Below, in pieces: positions 42,051 through 52,200 of a stretch of DNA of 64,000 nt. The DNA lies in NCBI RefSeq assembly GCF_905397285.1, contig NZ_CAJPUX010000002.1, positions 248,001 to 312,000 of the forward strand, given 5' to 3'. The notes under the pieces were generated by a model. It was not told the DNA's origin and searched no databases. It saw only the letters and a list, made by a program, of their open reading frames with translations. The position numbers were made by a program, and so were the translations under genes. This DNA is from Cupriavidus plantarum (GTDB taxonomy: Bacteria; Pseudomonadota; Gammaproteobacteria; Burkholderiales; Burkholderiaceae). How positions within the stretch are numbered: position 1 is the stretch's first letter; the number at the start of each line of letters is the position of its first letter.

Positions 42051-44080
42051 ATGCCCCAGTTGAGCGCGCGATTGCCCTCGCGCTGAAGATTGCGATAACG
42101 CGCAATCGCCCATAGCGGGAAGAAGCGCGCGTAGCCGTGGTAGCGCAGATAGAACACGCGCGGGAAGCCCACCGCGGTAAAGCGCGCCTCGTCCCACAGG
42201 CCGTGCGACGCCTGTGTGCGCAGCAGATAGTCGACGCCACGCGCCACGGCCGGATGATGACCCTTGCCGGCCGCCATCAGGCCCAGCAATGCCCAGGCCG
42301 TCTGCGATGCCACGCTCTGCGCGGCTTCATGGCCCGTGTATTCGAGCTTGTAGCTCTCGCCGTCCTCGCCCCAACCGCCGTCATCGTTCTGGATGCCGAT
42401 GAGCCAGCTGGCCGCGCGCTGGACTTCGGGCGCATCCGCGCCCATGCCCGCCGCGTTCATCGCGCACAGCGCGCTCCACGTGCCGTAGATATAGTTCGTG
42501 CCCCAGCGGCCGTACCAGCTGCCGTTGGCTTCCTGCTCGTCGAGCAGATAGCGCAGCGCGCGCGCCGATGGCTCGCTCGTCGCGGGCATCTCGCCGATCT
42601 GGCACAGCATGGCCAGGCAGCGTGCCGACACGTCGGCGGTAGGCGGATCCAGCAGGGCGCCGTGGTCCGCAAATGGAATGTTGTTCAGGTACAGGTGGGT
42701 GTTCTCGGGCTCGAAGGCGCCCCATCCACCGTTGCTGCTCTGCATGCCGACGACCCATTCGCGCGCGCGCGACACGGCTTCTTCGTAGCGCGCGGTGCCG
42801 TCTTCCTTGTCGGCGCGATGCATCGCCAGCGCGACGACAGCGGTATCGTCGACGTCGGGGTAGTGCGCGTTGCGGTATTGAAATGCCCAGCCGCCCGGGC
42901 GCACGTTGGGCCGGCGCACGGCCCAGTCGCCGATAAATTCCAGCTCCTGCAGCGGGATGAGCCAGTCGAGGCCGCGCGTGGCGGCCGCTACGGCGCGCGG
43001 CTCGCGTGCTTCGAGCAACGCGTGGCTCGCCAGCGAGGTATCCCACACCGGGGACAGGCACGGCTGGCAGTACGCCTCGTCCGCGTCTTCGTCGATGACC
43101 AGCAGCTTGTCGATGGACTTCCGCGCGATCGCGCGGTTCGGATCGTCGGCCGGTACACCGAGCACGTCGAACATCATCACGGAGTTCGCCATGGCTGGGA
43201 AGATCGCCCCGAGCCCATCTTCGCCGTTGAGACGCTCCACCGTGAACGCCCGCGCGCGTTCGATCGCGCGCTGGCGCGCGCTGCGCGGAAACAGCGGCTC
43301 GGCCGCGCGCACCACCACGTCCAGCGCGGTGAACACGCTGTGCCAGAAGCGGCTCTGATGCGGCGCCCTGGCGGGCAGACCCAACGTGCGCGCGGGCTTG
43401 AGGAACAGTTCGTCGATGCCGATCTTGCGCGGATTGCGCGCGCGCGGACGCAGGCTGTTGAGCACGAGCAGCGGCACGATAACCGTGCGCGCCCAGTAGG
43501 AAACCTTGGACAGATGGAACGGGAACCACTCCGGCAGCAGCATGATCTCCACCGGCATCATCGGCACCGCGCGCCACGGCATGACGCCGAACAGCGCGAG
43601 CATCGTGCGCGTGAAGACGTTGCTGGCCTCGGCACCGCCCATCGCGTGGATGGCCTTGCGGGCACGCACCATGTGCTCGGCCTGAGGATCGGTTCCGATC
43701 ATCTTCAGCGCGAAGTACGCCTTCACGGAGGCGCTCACGTCGCCCGCGCCTTCATGGAACAGCGGCCAGCTGCCGTCGGCATTCTGGATGCGGCACAGAT
43801 AACGGCCGATGCGGCGCTCGAGCTCCAGGTTCGGCGTCTCGCCGAGGTAATGCACCATCAGCACGTACTCGGCCGGGATCGTCGCATCGGCTTCCAGCTG
43901 GTAGACCCAATGGCCATCGGCCTGCTGCTGGTCCAGCAGCGCATCGACGGCGGCGGCAATGCCGGCGTCGAGCGGATCCGGCAGCGCAGAGGGAATGGAC
44001 ACGCCGGAGCGCACGGGCGACGCGGTGGCAGGGCGGGGAGACAGTGCAGCCTGGTTCATCAATTCGGGGGCAGTACTCAC
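42047..44080 (-). CDS. shc: squalene-hopene cyclase
   Basis: 677 residues, the normal size. The catalytic DVDDTA motif is at 409-414 with the central Asp411 protonating squalene. Several QW motifs are visible (QNADGSWPLF, QSSNGGWGAF, QEANGSWYGRWG, QNDDGGWGEDG), and FWHSVFTALDVVVRAA and AYCQPCLSPVWDTSLA are typical. It is a monotopic membrane enzyme that makes the pentacyclic hopene core. It is downstream of the squalene/presqualene synthase hpnD (93 bp) and coupled to hpnG. Confidence 0.96.
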   Translation of the reverse strand: MSTAPELMNQAALSPRPATASPVRSGVSIPSALPDPLDAGIAAAVDALLDQQQADGHWVYQLEADATIPAEYVLMVHYLGETPNLELERRIGRYLCRIQNADGSWPLFHEGAGDVSASVKAYFALKMIGTDPQAEHMVRARKAIHAMGGAEASNVFTRTMLALFGVMPWRAVPMMPVEIMLLPEWFPFHLSKVSYWARTVIVPLLVLNSLRPRARNPRKIGIDELFLKPARTLGLPARAPHQSRFWHSVFTALDVVVRAAEPLFPRSARQRAIERARAFTVERLNGEDGLGAIFPAMANSVMMFDVLGVPADDPNRAIARKSIDKLLVIDEDADEAYCQPCLSPVWDTSLASHALLEAREPRAVAAATRGLDWLIPLQELEFIGDWAVRRPNVRPGGWAFQYRNAHYPDVDDTAVVALAMHRADKEDGTARYEEAVSRAREWVVGMQSSNGGWGAFEPENTHLYLNNIPFADHGALLDPPTADVSARCLAMLCQIGEMPATSEPSARALRYLLDEQEANGSWYGRWGTNYIYGTWSALCAMNAAGMGADAPEVQRAASWLIGIQNDDGGWGEDGESYKLEYTGHEAAQSVASQTAWALLGLMAAGKGHHPAVARGVDYLLRTQASHGLWDEARFTAVGFPRVFYLRYHGYARFFPLWAIARYRNLQREGNRALNWGM

Positions 44081-44173
44081 GATGGATGGGCGATGAGGCG
44101 ATATGACGATGATCGCGATGGTCGCGCCGGCCGCTCGTGGCGGCCGCTTTCATCTTTATCTGGCGATTGCGGA

Positions 44174-45040
44174 TCAGAACAGGGTGTGGCGCAACAGGAT
44201 CCACACCAGTCGCGCCTTGGGCACGCGCACACGTGCGCGCGGCGGGCGCCATCCGCGCGCGAGCAGGCGCGTCAGGATGCCGTGGTAAACGTCGAACATG
44301 ATGCGGGGCGAGCGGACGAGGCGCGAAGGGCAGCGTGCCATGATCGCGGCCGACGCGTCGTAGTGCGTCTGGGCCTCGTGCGCGAGCGCGACGCACACGC
44401 GGTCGATGTTCGGATGGTTGATGACGTCTTCCGGCGTGCCGCGCGGAATGCCCGCGGAGGCCAGGCCTTCCGCCGGAAGATAGAGCCGGTTGATGGCCGC
44501 GTCCTCGTCGAGGTCGCGCAGGATATTGGTCAGCTGCAGTGCGCGGCCGAGATGGTACGACAGCTCGATGCCCGCGGCTTCCTCGAGGCCGAACACGCGG
44601 ACGGCCAGGCGGCCGACGGCACTGGCGACGCGATCGCAATAAAGATCGAGCGTCTTGGCGGGCGGCGCCTGGATGTCGGCGACCACGTCCATGGTCATGC
44701 CGTCGATCACGTCGAGAAAGTCCTGCTGCTTGAGCCGGAACGCGCGGATCTGCACGTCGAGCGCGCGCAGCCGTGCGGGTGGGTTGCCCGCGTAGCATGC
44801 CGCGAGATCCGCGCGCCATTGCGCGAGCGCCGCGAGGCGTTCCGCTTCCGGAGCGTCGCCGTCGTCGGCGATGTCGTCCACCGCGCGGCAGAACGCATAG
44901 ATCTCGAACATGGCCTGCCGCTGCGAGGGCGGCAGGATGCGCAGCGCCGTATGAAAGGAGCTACCGGATGATGCGGCGGGCCCGGCAATGGGGCCGCCAG
45001 GCGAGGCGATGTCTGTACCGGCCACGGATTTCCTCGGCAC
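44174..45040 (-). CDS. hpnD: presqualene diphosphate synthase HpnD
   Basis: 288 residues. Two Asp-rich motifs that bind diphosphate-Mg: AVDDIADD (55-60) and NILRDLDED (172-180). SSFHTALRILPPSQRQAMFEIYAFCRAVDD and VASAVGRLAVRVFG are typical of HpnD. It condenses two farnesyl diphosphates to presqualene diphosphate. HpnC and HpnE, which complete squalene synthesis in many bacteria, are not in this window and must lie elsewhere if that route is used. Confidence 0.92.
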   Translation of the reverse strand: MPRKSVAGTDIASPGGPIAGPAASSGSSFHTALRILPPSQRQAMFEIYAFCRAVDDIADDGDAPEAERLAALAQWRADLAACYAGNPPARLRALDVQIRAFRLKQQDFLDVIDGMTMDVVADIQAPPAKTLDLYCDRVASAVGRLAVRVFGLEEAAGIELSYHLGRALQLTNILRDLDEDAAINRLYLPAEGLASAGIPRGTPEDVINHPNIDRVCVALAHEAQTHYDASAAIMARCPSRLVRSPRIMFDVYHGILTRLLARGWRPPRARVRVPKARLVWILLRHTLF

Positions 45041-45160
45041 GCTAATGGGATTGCCGCAAGGACGGCGCTGGATTTTTGGGTCGGGCGATTATAGCAACTT
45101 CACCGCAGCGTCGCGTTTTGTGACGAACGGGGCATTTCGAAAAGGCCGTGCCAAACAAAA

Positions 45161-45182
45161 AGGCCCCGCATTCGCGGGGCCT
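45161..45182 (-). terminator. intrinsic terminator of the cold-shock gene
   Basis: AGGCCCCGC and GCGGGGCCT pair over 9 bp around ATTC. On the minus strand TTTTTGTTTGG follows, a good U-tract, 36 bp past the cold-shock stop. It could also insulate hpnD from the upstream gene. Confidence 0.85.
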
Positions 45183-45217
45183 TTCTTACAGCCGGGGCCG
45201 AGATAGACAGACCGGTA

Positions 45218-45421
45218 TCACACTGCCTGGATCTTCGTTGCCTGCTCGCCCTTCTGGCCCATGGCCTTCACGTAGCGAACCTTCTGGCCTTCCTTCAGCG
45301 ACTTGAAGCCATTGCCCTCGATCGCGGAGAAGTGGGCGAAGAGGTCATTGCCACCCGCGTCCGGGGTGATGAAGCCAAAGCCCTTGGCGTCGTTGAACCA
45401 CTTGACGGTACCGGTTTCCAT
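45218..45421 (-). CDS. cspA: cold-shock protein, CspA family
   Basis: 67 residues, a single OB-fold RNA-binding domain. RNP1 KGFGFITP and RNP2 DLFAHFSAI are intact. [18 protein letters not shown] is the family start. It is an RNA chaperone, induced by cold or constitutive. ATG 45421 is preferred to the TTG at 45433. The upstream region is AT-rich, consistent with the long regulatory leaders of such genes, but no cold-box was identified. Confidence 0.95.
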   Translation of the reverse strand: METGTVKWFNDAKGFGFITPDAGGNDLFAHFSAIEGNGFKSLKEGQKVRYVKAMGQKGEQATKIQAV

Positions 45422-46360
45422 ATTTCTATCCAACCTTGAATTTCAGTGAGCGTGATTGCCCGACCATGGGAGGGGCTGTGTCGTACGGCGCAAGGCGACC
45501 GGAAAAGGCGCAACCGGAGGTCCGGAATATTCGCCGTCTCGGCTCGCTTGCGGGATTCATTCTGCCGGTTTTTTTCAACGTGTCAATCAGCCAAACCCCT
45601 TGTCCACGAAGAAAGTCGTTTACGTCTGCAAAGGACAGATATAAGGATTTTTGACTTCGAATCGGCTTTTGTCTGACATCGGCCCGATTAAATCGGTGGT
45701 AGGTATCGTTATCGTTGTGCAAAAGCAGCAGGACGTCATACAACGGTATGGTGTAAGGCTTGCGGGATGTACCAAAAAGTTACGACAATAATTACCGAAT
45801 GTTGAGTCGGGATGGCGTTACATTTTTTCGGATATATGAAATTCCGACATAAGAATAGTTGGTCGATAAGAGGATAGCGTCTCGGGGACGCGGCGGGATC
45901 CGGTGCGTCATCCTCCTTGACTCCATCTTTCTTACTCCATTTGGACTATGGGCACTGTTGCTGCGATGCCGCGACAATGTGATCCAACGACAGGCGGAAT
46001 CGCCGCTGTAGCACGCCACGCACCACGCGCGCCCCATGCACCTGCATGGCCGGCGCTTTAGAGGAACCGGGGAAACACCATGCTTACCACGCAAAACCGG
46101 CGGATTTCACGCGTCCGCCGCGACCCTGTCGGAATCATTTCCACCTGATTTTTCAGTGGCTCTATCCAGGGCCTCGGCACAATTTTTGACAATCTGTTTG
46201 AAACGAATGGCCTAGCATCCTGCCTGCTTGTGCCACGGCCGTTTTCCGGTACCGTGTCGCCAAAGCCGGCATCGGGCAGGGTCAGCGCTCGGTGAGCGTC
46301 CGCAACGGGGCGGGTGTTCACAGCGAGATGCCGTAACAGAAAGAAGAAGCGGAATCGCCA
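45422..46360. other. AT-rich spacer between cspA and pelA
   Basis: This 939-bp gap holds no protein gene I can support. Its first 400 bp are unusually AT-rich for the window and probably include the cspA leader and promoter and H-NS-accessible DNA. Nearer pelA, a 16-bp palindrome, CCATGCA-CC-TGCATGG, lies at 46034-46049, and a 22-codon frame (46080-46148, start MLTTQNRR) follows GGGGAAACACC. The pelA promoter was not identified. Confidence 0.5.
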
Positions 46361-49231
46361 GTGAAGCCAACAATCAGAACGGCCTGGGCGCGTCTGTGGT
46401 CGCGCCTTTCTTCCTGCTTTTCCCTTGCCATCGCGTTGTCCGCATTCGGGACCGGCGCGGCCGCGCAGGGCACCCTCGACATTGCCTTCCACTATGGCGC
46501 CAAGCCGCCCGTGGATGCGCTGCAGGCATTCGATGCCGCGGTGGTCGAGCCGGATAGCGGGTTCGATCCGCGTACCGCCAACACGCCGCACACGGCGTGG
46601 TTCGCTTATGTCAGCGTAGGCGAGGTGTTGCCGAGCCGCGGCTACTTCAAGGACATTCCCGCCAGCTGGCTCAAGGGCAATAACGACGCCTGGCAGGCGC
46701 GCGTCGTCGATCAGGCCGCCGACGGCTGGGCCGAGTTCTATGTCGAGAAGGTCATCAAGCCGTTGTGGGATCGCGGTTATCGCGGCTTTTTCCTCGACAC
46801 GCTCGACTCCTATCATCTGATCGCGAAGACGGACGCCGAGCGTACGCGTCAGGAAGCGGGCATGGTCAAGGTGCTGCGCGCGGTCAAGGCGCGCTACCCG
46901 GAAGCGAAGCTCGTGTTCAACCGCGGCTTCGAGATCCTGCCGCAGGTGCATGACCTCGCCTACGCCGTCGTGTTCGAATCGCTGTTCCGCGGCTGGGATC
47001 AGGCCGGTACGCGCTTCACCGAGGTCAGCGACAAGGACCGCGAGTGGCTGCTGAACCAGGTACGCATCGTCCGCGAGCAATACCGCCTGCCCGTGGTGTC
47101 CATCGACTATTGCCCGCCGTTCGACCGCAAGTGCGCGCGCGACACGGCGCGCCGCATTTCCGCGCTCGGCATCACGCCTTACGTGACGGACCCCGGCCTG
47201 CAGACGGTCGGCATCGGCCGCGTGGAAGTGATGCCGCGCCGCGTGCTCGTCGTGCAGGAAAGCCAGTCCGACGTCGTGATCGACGATACGGCCGGCGTGC
47301 GCTTCGTCTCGATGCCGCTGAACTACCTTGGCTATCGCGTCGAGTTCGCCGAGACGCGCGATCCGCTGCCCGAGATCGGCCCCGACCGCTACGCGGGCGT
47401 GGTGGTCTGGCTCAACGGCAACGTGACCAAAGACCCGGGCCGCTTCTTCTCGTGGGTGGAGAAGCGCATCGCGCAGGGCGTGCCCGTTGTGTTCCTCAAT
47501 GACTTCGGCGCGCAGGTGGGGGGAGCGCTCGCGCGCATGCTGAGCCTCAAGCCCGTCAAGGGCCGCGTGTCGGGCCCCGTGCAGATCGTGTCGCAGGACG
47601 CGATGATGGGCTTCGAGACGCCCGTGGCGCCGGACCGTACCGAGGCCATCTCCGTGCAGGTGCCTGACACCGCTGGCGCGCGTTCGCTGCTGCGCCTCAA
47701 GTCCGGCACCCTGACCTACGATGCCGCGGCGATCATGCCGTGGGGCGGTTACGTGATGGGCCCGTACGCGGTGCGCGAGAACACGGCCACGAATCAGGAC
47801 CGCTGGGTCGTCGAGCCGCTCAAGTTCCTCACGGAAGCGCTGCGCCTGCCGCGCATGCCCGTGCCGGACACGACGACGGAATCGGGCCGCCGCCTGCTGA
47901 CCATCCACATCGATGGCGACGGCTTTGCCTCGAAGGCCGAGATTCCCGGTGGCGGCTATTCCGGCGAAGTCCTGTTCCGCGAGATCTTCGACCGCTACAA
48001 GCTGCCGATGACGATGTCCGTCATCGAGGGCGAAGTCGGCAAGAGCGGCATGTATCCGAAGCTCGCGCCCGAGCTCGAGCCCATCGCGCGCAAGATCTTC
48101 GCGCAGCCCTACGTCGAAGTGGCGAGCCATACGTACTCGCACCCGTTCGAATGGACGCGGACGGTGCAGCCGCAACAGAGCAATGCGCGCTTCGCGGAAG
48201 GCGACGACGACTATCACCTCGCCATTCCGGGCTATCGCCTGAGCCTCGAGCGCGAGATCGGCGGTTCGATCGACTACATCAACCGCGTGCTGGCGCCGCC
48301 GGGCAAGCCCGTGAAGATGCTGCTGTGGCCGGGTGACTGCCAGGCGCCGCCGGAAGCGCTCAAGCTGACCGACAAGGCGGGCGTGCTGAACATGAACGGC
48401 GGCGACACCATGATCACGCGCAGCAACCCGTCGTGGACCGCCGTCGCGCCCCTCGGTATCCACAAGGCCGAGAACACCTTCCAGGTGTTCGCGACGAACC
48501 AGAACGAGAACATCTACACGAACCTGTGGCACGGTCCGTTCTACGGCTTCGAGCGCGTGATCGAAACGTACGAACTGACGGACAAGCCGTACCGGTTCAA
48601 GCCGGTCAACATCTACTATCACAGCTACTCCGGCACCAAGGCCGCATCGCTGCGCGCCTTGCGCAAGGTATATGACTACGTGCTGACGCAGCCGCTGATG
48701 CCGATTCATTCCACCGACTACGTGCGCAAGGTTCTCGACTGGCAAAACATGGCGGTCGCGCGCGAGCTCGGCGACGGCACGGACGGCGCGCCGCCCAATG
48801 GCGCCTGGGTCATCCGCGGCGACGGCAACCTGCGCAACCTGCGCTGGACCGGCGAAGGCAAGCCCGACGTGGCCAGCGCGCGCGGCGTGACCGGCAGCTC
48901 GCCGGCACCGGGCGGCGGCGTGTATGTCCAGCTGTCCGGCGGCGATGCGCGTTTCACGACGGCCGCAGCGCCCTCGGCCGTCGTGCCGGAAATCGCCGAA
49001 GCGAATGGCCTCGTGCGCGACTGGAAGCGCGAGGGCGGCGTCACGCGATTCACGTTCGGCGGCTACTTCAAGCCTTTCTTCCGGCTCGCCAACGCCGGCC
49101 AATGCAGCGTGACGATCGATGGCAAGCCCGTGACGGGCGTGCGCGACCGCAACACGCTGCGCTTCGATCTTCCCGCGGTTACCGATCCAATCAATGTCAA
49201 GCAACCCGTCGAAGTCCGTTGCGCCGGTTGA
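46361..49231 (+). CDS. pelA: Pel polysaccharide hydrolase/deacetylase PelA
   Basis: 956 residues from GTG 46361, with a signal peptide ending around GTGAAAQ. The N-terminal glycoside-hydrolase-like domain has FFLDTLDSY and the acid in VVFESLFRG. A C-terminal CE4-like deacetylase domain has the metal-binding HIDGDGF and SHTYSHPFEW motifs. PelA deacetylates and trims the GalNAc-rich Pel polymer in the periplasm. The long central part has a Rossmann-like domain (residues about 300-480). The pelB start lies inside its last 38 bp. Confidence 0.96.
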   Translation: MKPTIRTAWARLWSRLSSCFSLAIALSAFGTGAAAQGTLDIAFHYGAKPPVDALQAFDAAVVEPDSGFDPRTANTPHTAWFAYVSVGEVLPSRGYFKDIPASWLKGNNDAWQARVVDQAADGWAEFYVEKVIKPLWDRGYRGFFLDTLDSYHLIAKTDAERTRQEAGMVKVLRAVKARYPEAKLVFNRGFEILPQVHDLAYAVVFESLFRGWDQAGTRFTEVSDKDREWLLNQVRIVREQYRLPVVSIDYCPPFDRKCARDTARRISALGITPYVTDPGLQTVGIGRVEVMPRRVLVVQESQSDVVIDDTAGVRFVSMPLNYLGYRVEFAETRDPLPEIGPDRYAGVVVWLNGNVTKDPGRFFSWVEKRIAQGVPVVFLNDFGAQVGGALARMLSLKPVKGRVSGPVQIVSQDAMMGFETPVAPDRTEAISVQVPDTAGARSLLRLKSGTLTYDAAAIMPWGGYVMGPYAVRENTATNQDRWVVEPLKFLTEALRLPRMPVPDTTTESGRRLLTIHIDGDGFASKAEIPGGGYSGEVLFREIFDRYKLPMTMSVIEGEVGKSGMYPKLAPELEPIARKIFAQPYVEVASHTYSHPFEWTRTVQPQQSNARFAEGDDDYHLAIPGYRLSLEREIGGSIDYINRVLAPPGKPVKMLLWPGDCQAPPEALKLTDKAGVLNMNGGDTMITRSNPSWTAVAPLGIHKAENTFQVFATNQNENIYTNLWHGPFYGFERVIETYELTDKPYRFKPVNIYYHSYSGTKAASLRALRKVYDYVLTQPLMPIHSTDYVRKVLDWQNMAVARELGDGTDGAPPNGAWVIRGDGNLRNLRWTGEGKPDVASARGVTGSSPAPGGGVYVQLSGGDARFTTAAAPSAVVPEIAEANGLVRDWKREGGVTRFTFGGYFKPFFRLANAGQCSVTIDGKPVTGVRDRNTLRFDLPAVTDPINVKQPVEVRCAG

Positions 49232-52200
49232 GCGCGAGCGGCTCCTGCCGCCCGCGCTCGTGCTGACCTTCACCGCGATGGTGGGGATCGGCCTCGGCCT
49301 CATGTTTCCGCGCGAAACCCTGCGCGAGCGTCTGCTCGGGCAGGGGCGTACCGTCGACGGCCTGACCGTCGCCTACCTAGAGGCATGGTCGCGCGTCGCG
49401 CCCAACGACGTGAGCTTCATGGGCGTGCTGGCGGAACAGTACGCGCGCAGCGGCCGGCTCGACGACGCCGAGAAACTGCTCGACCGCATGCAATCGGTGC
49501 AAGGCATCGATGCCTCGGGCCCGATCCTGCGCACGCGCATCGACATCACGCTGCAGCGCGCGTACGCGGCCCAGCCGGATACGCCGGAACGCGCGGGCTA
49601 CATGGCGCACATGAAGTCGCTGCTGGACACCGCGACGGGCGACCGCATGCTGCCGCGCTGGTCCCTGGCGGAACTGCAGGCGATGGCCACGCAGGCGAGC
49701 CAGGCGGGCTTCACCGAGCCTGCCGGCAAGCTCTACCGCGCGCTGGCGACACGGGATCCCGCGCACGCGGACTTCTACAACAAGCAACTGGCGGGCATCG
49801 CGCTCGGCAGCGGCGACTATCGGGAATCCGCGCGCGCGCTGTTCGACGCGCAGGCGCGGGCCAGCAACCCGGAGGAACAGCGCAAGCTGTTCCTGCAGGC
49901 ACTGCAGACGCTGCAATCGGGCAATCTGCTGGAAGAGGCGCTGATCGAGGCCGATCGCCGGGGCGGCAAGCTGCTGAGCGATCCGGAAGTGTTGCGTTAT
50001 CTGACCAGGCTGGCGCTGGCGGCGAACCGTCCCGATGTGGCGGCCCGCTACGTCGAGCGGCTGCTCAAGCTGTCGTCGATCGGCACGGGGCAGCATCTCG
50101 CCGACGGGACCGTCCTCGGCCCGGTTGCCGCGCCGGTGCCCGACACGCATATTGTGGGCGCGCACGTGCTTCCGATGGCAGCGGCCGTTCGCCGCGTGTC
50201 GGACACCGAGCCGTGGCTCGCCCGGAACTTCGTCTACCTCGATGGTCCGCGCGGCGTCGCCCGCCGCGAGGCGATGGGCGACGGCTTCGGTATCCGCCGC
50301 GTCGCGGATGAACGTCCTGCGCCGGCCGCCGCTGCCAGATCCCCGGTTCAGGAGCAGGCTCAGGCTCAGGCGCAGGCCAAGGCCGATGTGGCGCAGGCCA
50401 CCGCCGAGGGCAAGCCGTTCAATGCCGACGACTACGAGCTCGCCTACCGCGTGTTCCTCGCCGCGGGCAATCTCGATCAGGCCATGCGCGTGGCGCAGAC
50501 CGCCGTGCAGAAGCAGCCCGGCCAGATGGTATGGCGCGAGCGGCTGGCACAGGTCGCGGAATGGAACCGCCAGCCGACGATCGCATTGCAGAGCTGGCTG
50601 GAGTACGCACAGGCAACCAACGACGAGCGCGCGTGGAACAACGTGATGCGCCTCGCGCCTGGCCTTTCCGACGATCGCGCCTATCTGGCGGCGCTGCGTC
50701 ACCGCGCGACGCGCGGCGATCTCAAGACCGTCGATGAAGTGGTCGCCGCGTACGAGCGCCTGGGCGAGCCCGAGGCCGCGATGGCATTCCTCGACAGCCT
50801 CAGCAACGGTCCGCATGCGCGAGAAGTCATGGAGCGCAATGCCGAGCTTGCCGAGCGCGCCGGCCAGGACGACCGCGCGTTCGCCATCTACGGGCAGCTG
50901 GAGCGCCGCTTTGGCGCGCGGCCGCAATACGCCGTCAAGCGCGCGAACATGCTATACGTCAAGGGCCGCATCTCGCAGGCCATGGACGCGATGCTGCCCG
51001 CGCGCGCCAAGGCCGGCCCGAAGGACACGTTGTACTGGCGCACGTTCACCGAGCTCGCCAAGCTGACGCAGCGCGACGAACTCCTGCGCGATGCCTACCG
51101 CCAGATGCTGATCTCGGTGGGCGAACCGCAGGACGCCGAGTGCATGAAGATGCCGCCCGGCGCCGCGCGCAATGACTGCCTGTCCGAGGTGCGGGACACC
51201 GAGGAGGCCGACTTCTCGAACCTGATCGCGTACTACGACAAGACGCCGATCGATGCGGGCCGGATCGCCGAGGCGGGCTGGAACAAGCATCGCAAGATCT
51301 CGCAGCTCGAACTGGCCGTGTATTACTACACGCGCGCGCATGCGTGGATCCGCCTCGAGCGTCTGCTGTCGAGCCTGACGCCGGAAGAACGCCGGGAAGC
51401 GAATCAGTCCGCGCGCTTCGTGATGCGCCGCGCCGAGTACTACCGCGCGACCGGCCAGCGCGACAAGTCGCTCGCCGACTTGCGCCACGCGGTCAGCCTG
51501 CCCGATGCGGATAGCGAGACGTTCGCAGGTCTGTTGTGGGCACTGGTCGATATGGGCACCGATGACGAAGTGCGCGCCGTGATGACGCGCCTGCGCAGAG
51601 AGGCCGAGGACGATCCGAGCCTGTGGGGCGCGTATGCGGCCGGCTCGATGCGTTTCCAGGATGGCCGCACCGCGCTGCACTACCTGCGCAAGATGGCCGT
51701 GGGCAAGTCGGCGGACCCGCTGTGGCTGGGCCTCACGGCCGATGCCTACGAGGCGATCGGCCAGAACGACATGGCATGGCGCATTCGCCGTCAGGCGTGG
51801 ATCGACCTGCATCACAACTGGGCAAAGGGCGGCCTGAAGGGTGCGGAAGCCAGTGACGACGAGAACGGCGACGGCGAGGAAGACGAGAACGAACAGGGCC
51901 TGCCGTCGCGCGCGGAACTGCAGCGCCAGATGGTGTCGCTCGGCCAGACGTTCGCCTCCGCCGACGTTTCGCGCACGCTCGTCATCGAGATGCTCCGCCG
52001 CGACCGCGCTATCGTGGCCGCGCGCAATGCGTCGGTGACCGATCCCAAATCCCCGTCGCAGCTGGGCGACATTCCGGGCCTGCCCAAACTCGAGGTCAGG
52101 CTGCCGGCCGCGCTGACCGAGCGCGAACGCCGCCGCCAGAACGCGATCTCGGCCGAGAGCCGCGAGGTGGCGCTGGCATGGGCGATGTCGTCGGAGTCGA

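Noticed and set aside
42137..44971. A 944-codon open frame on the plus strand
   Set aside because: Antisense to shc and hpnD; no family resemblance and biased composition.
45426..45743. A 105-codon frame upstream of cspA
   Set aside because: No family, no good ribosome-binding site, and it covers the expected cspA leader region. Its AT-rich codons look like non-coding DNA.
45950..45965. Sigma-54-like GGGCACTGTTGCTGCG upstream of pelA
   Set aside because: It keeps GG-N10-GC but matches only 8 of 12 positions and lies about 400 bp from pelA; such spacing is common by chance in GC-rich DNA.
46058..49303. A 1081-codon open frame on the minus strand
   Set aside because: Fully antisense to pelA, with Arg/His/Val-rich composition and no recognisable domain.
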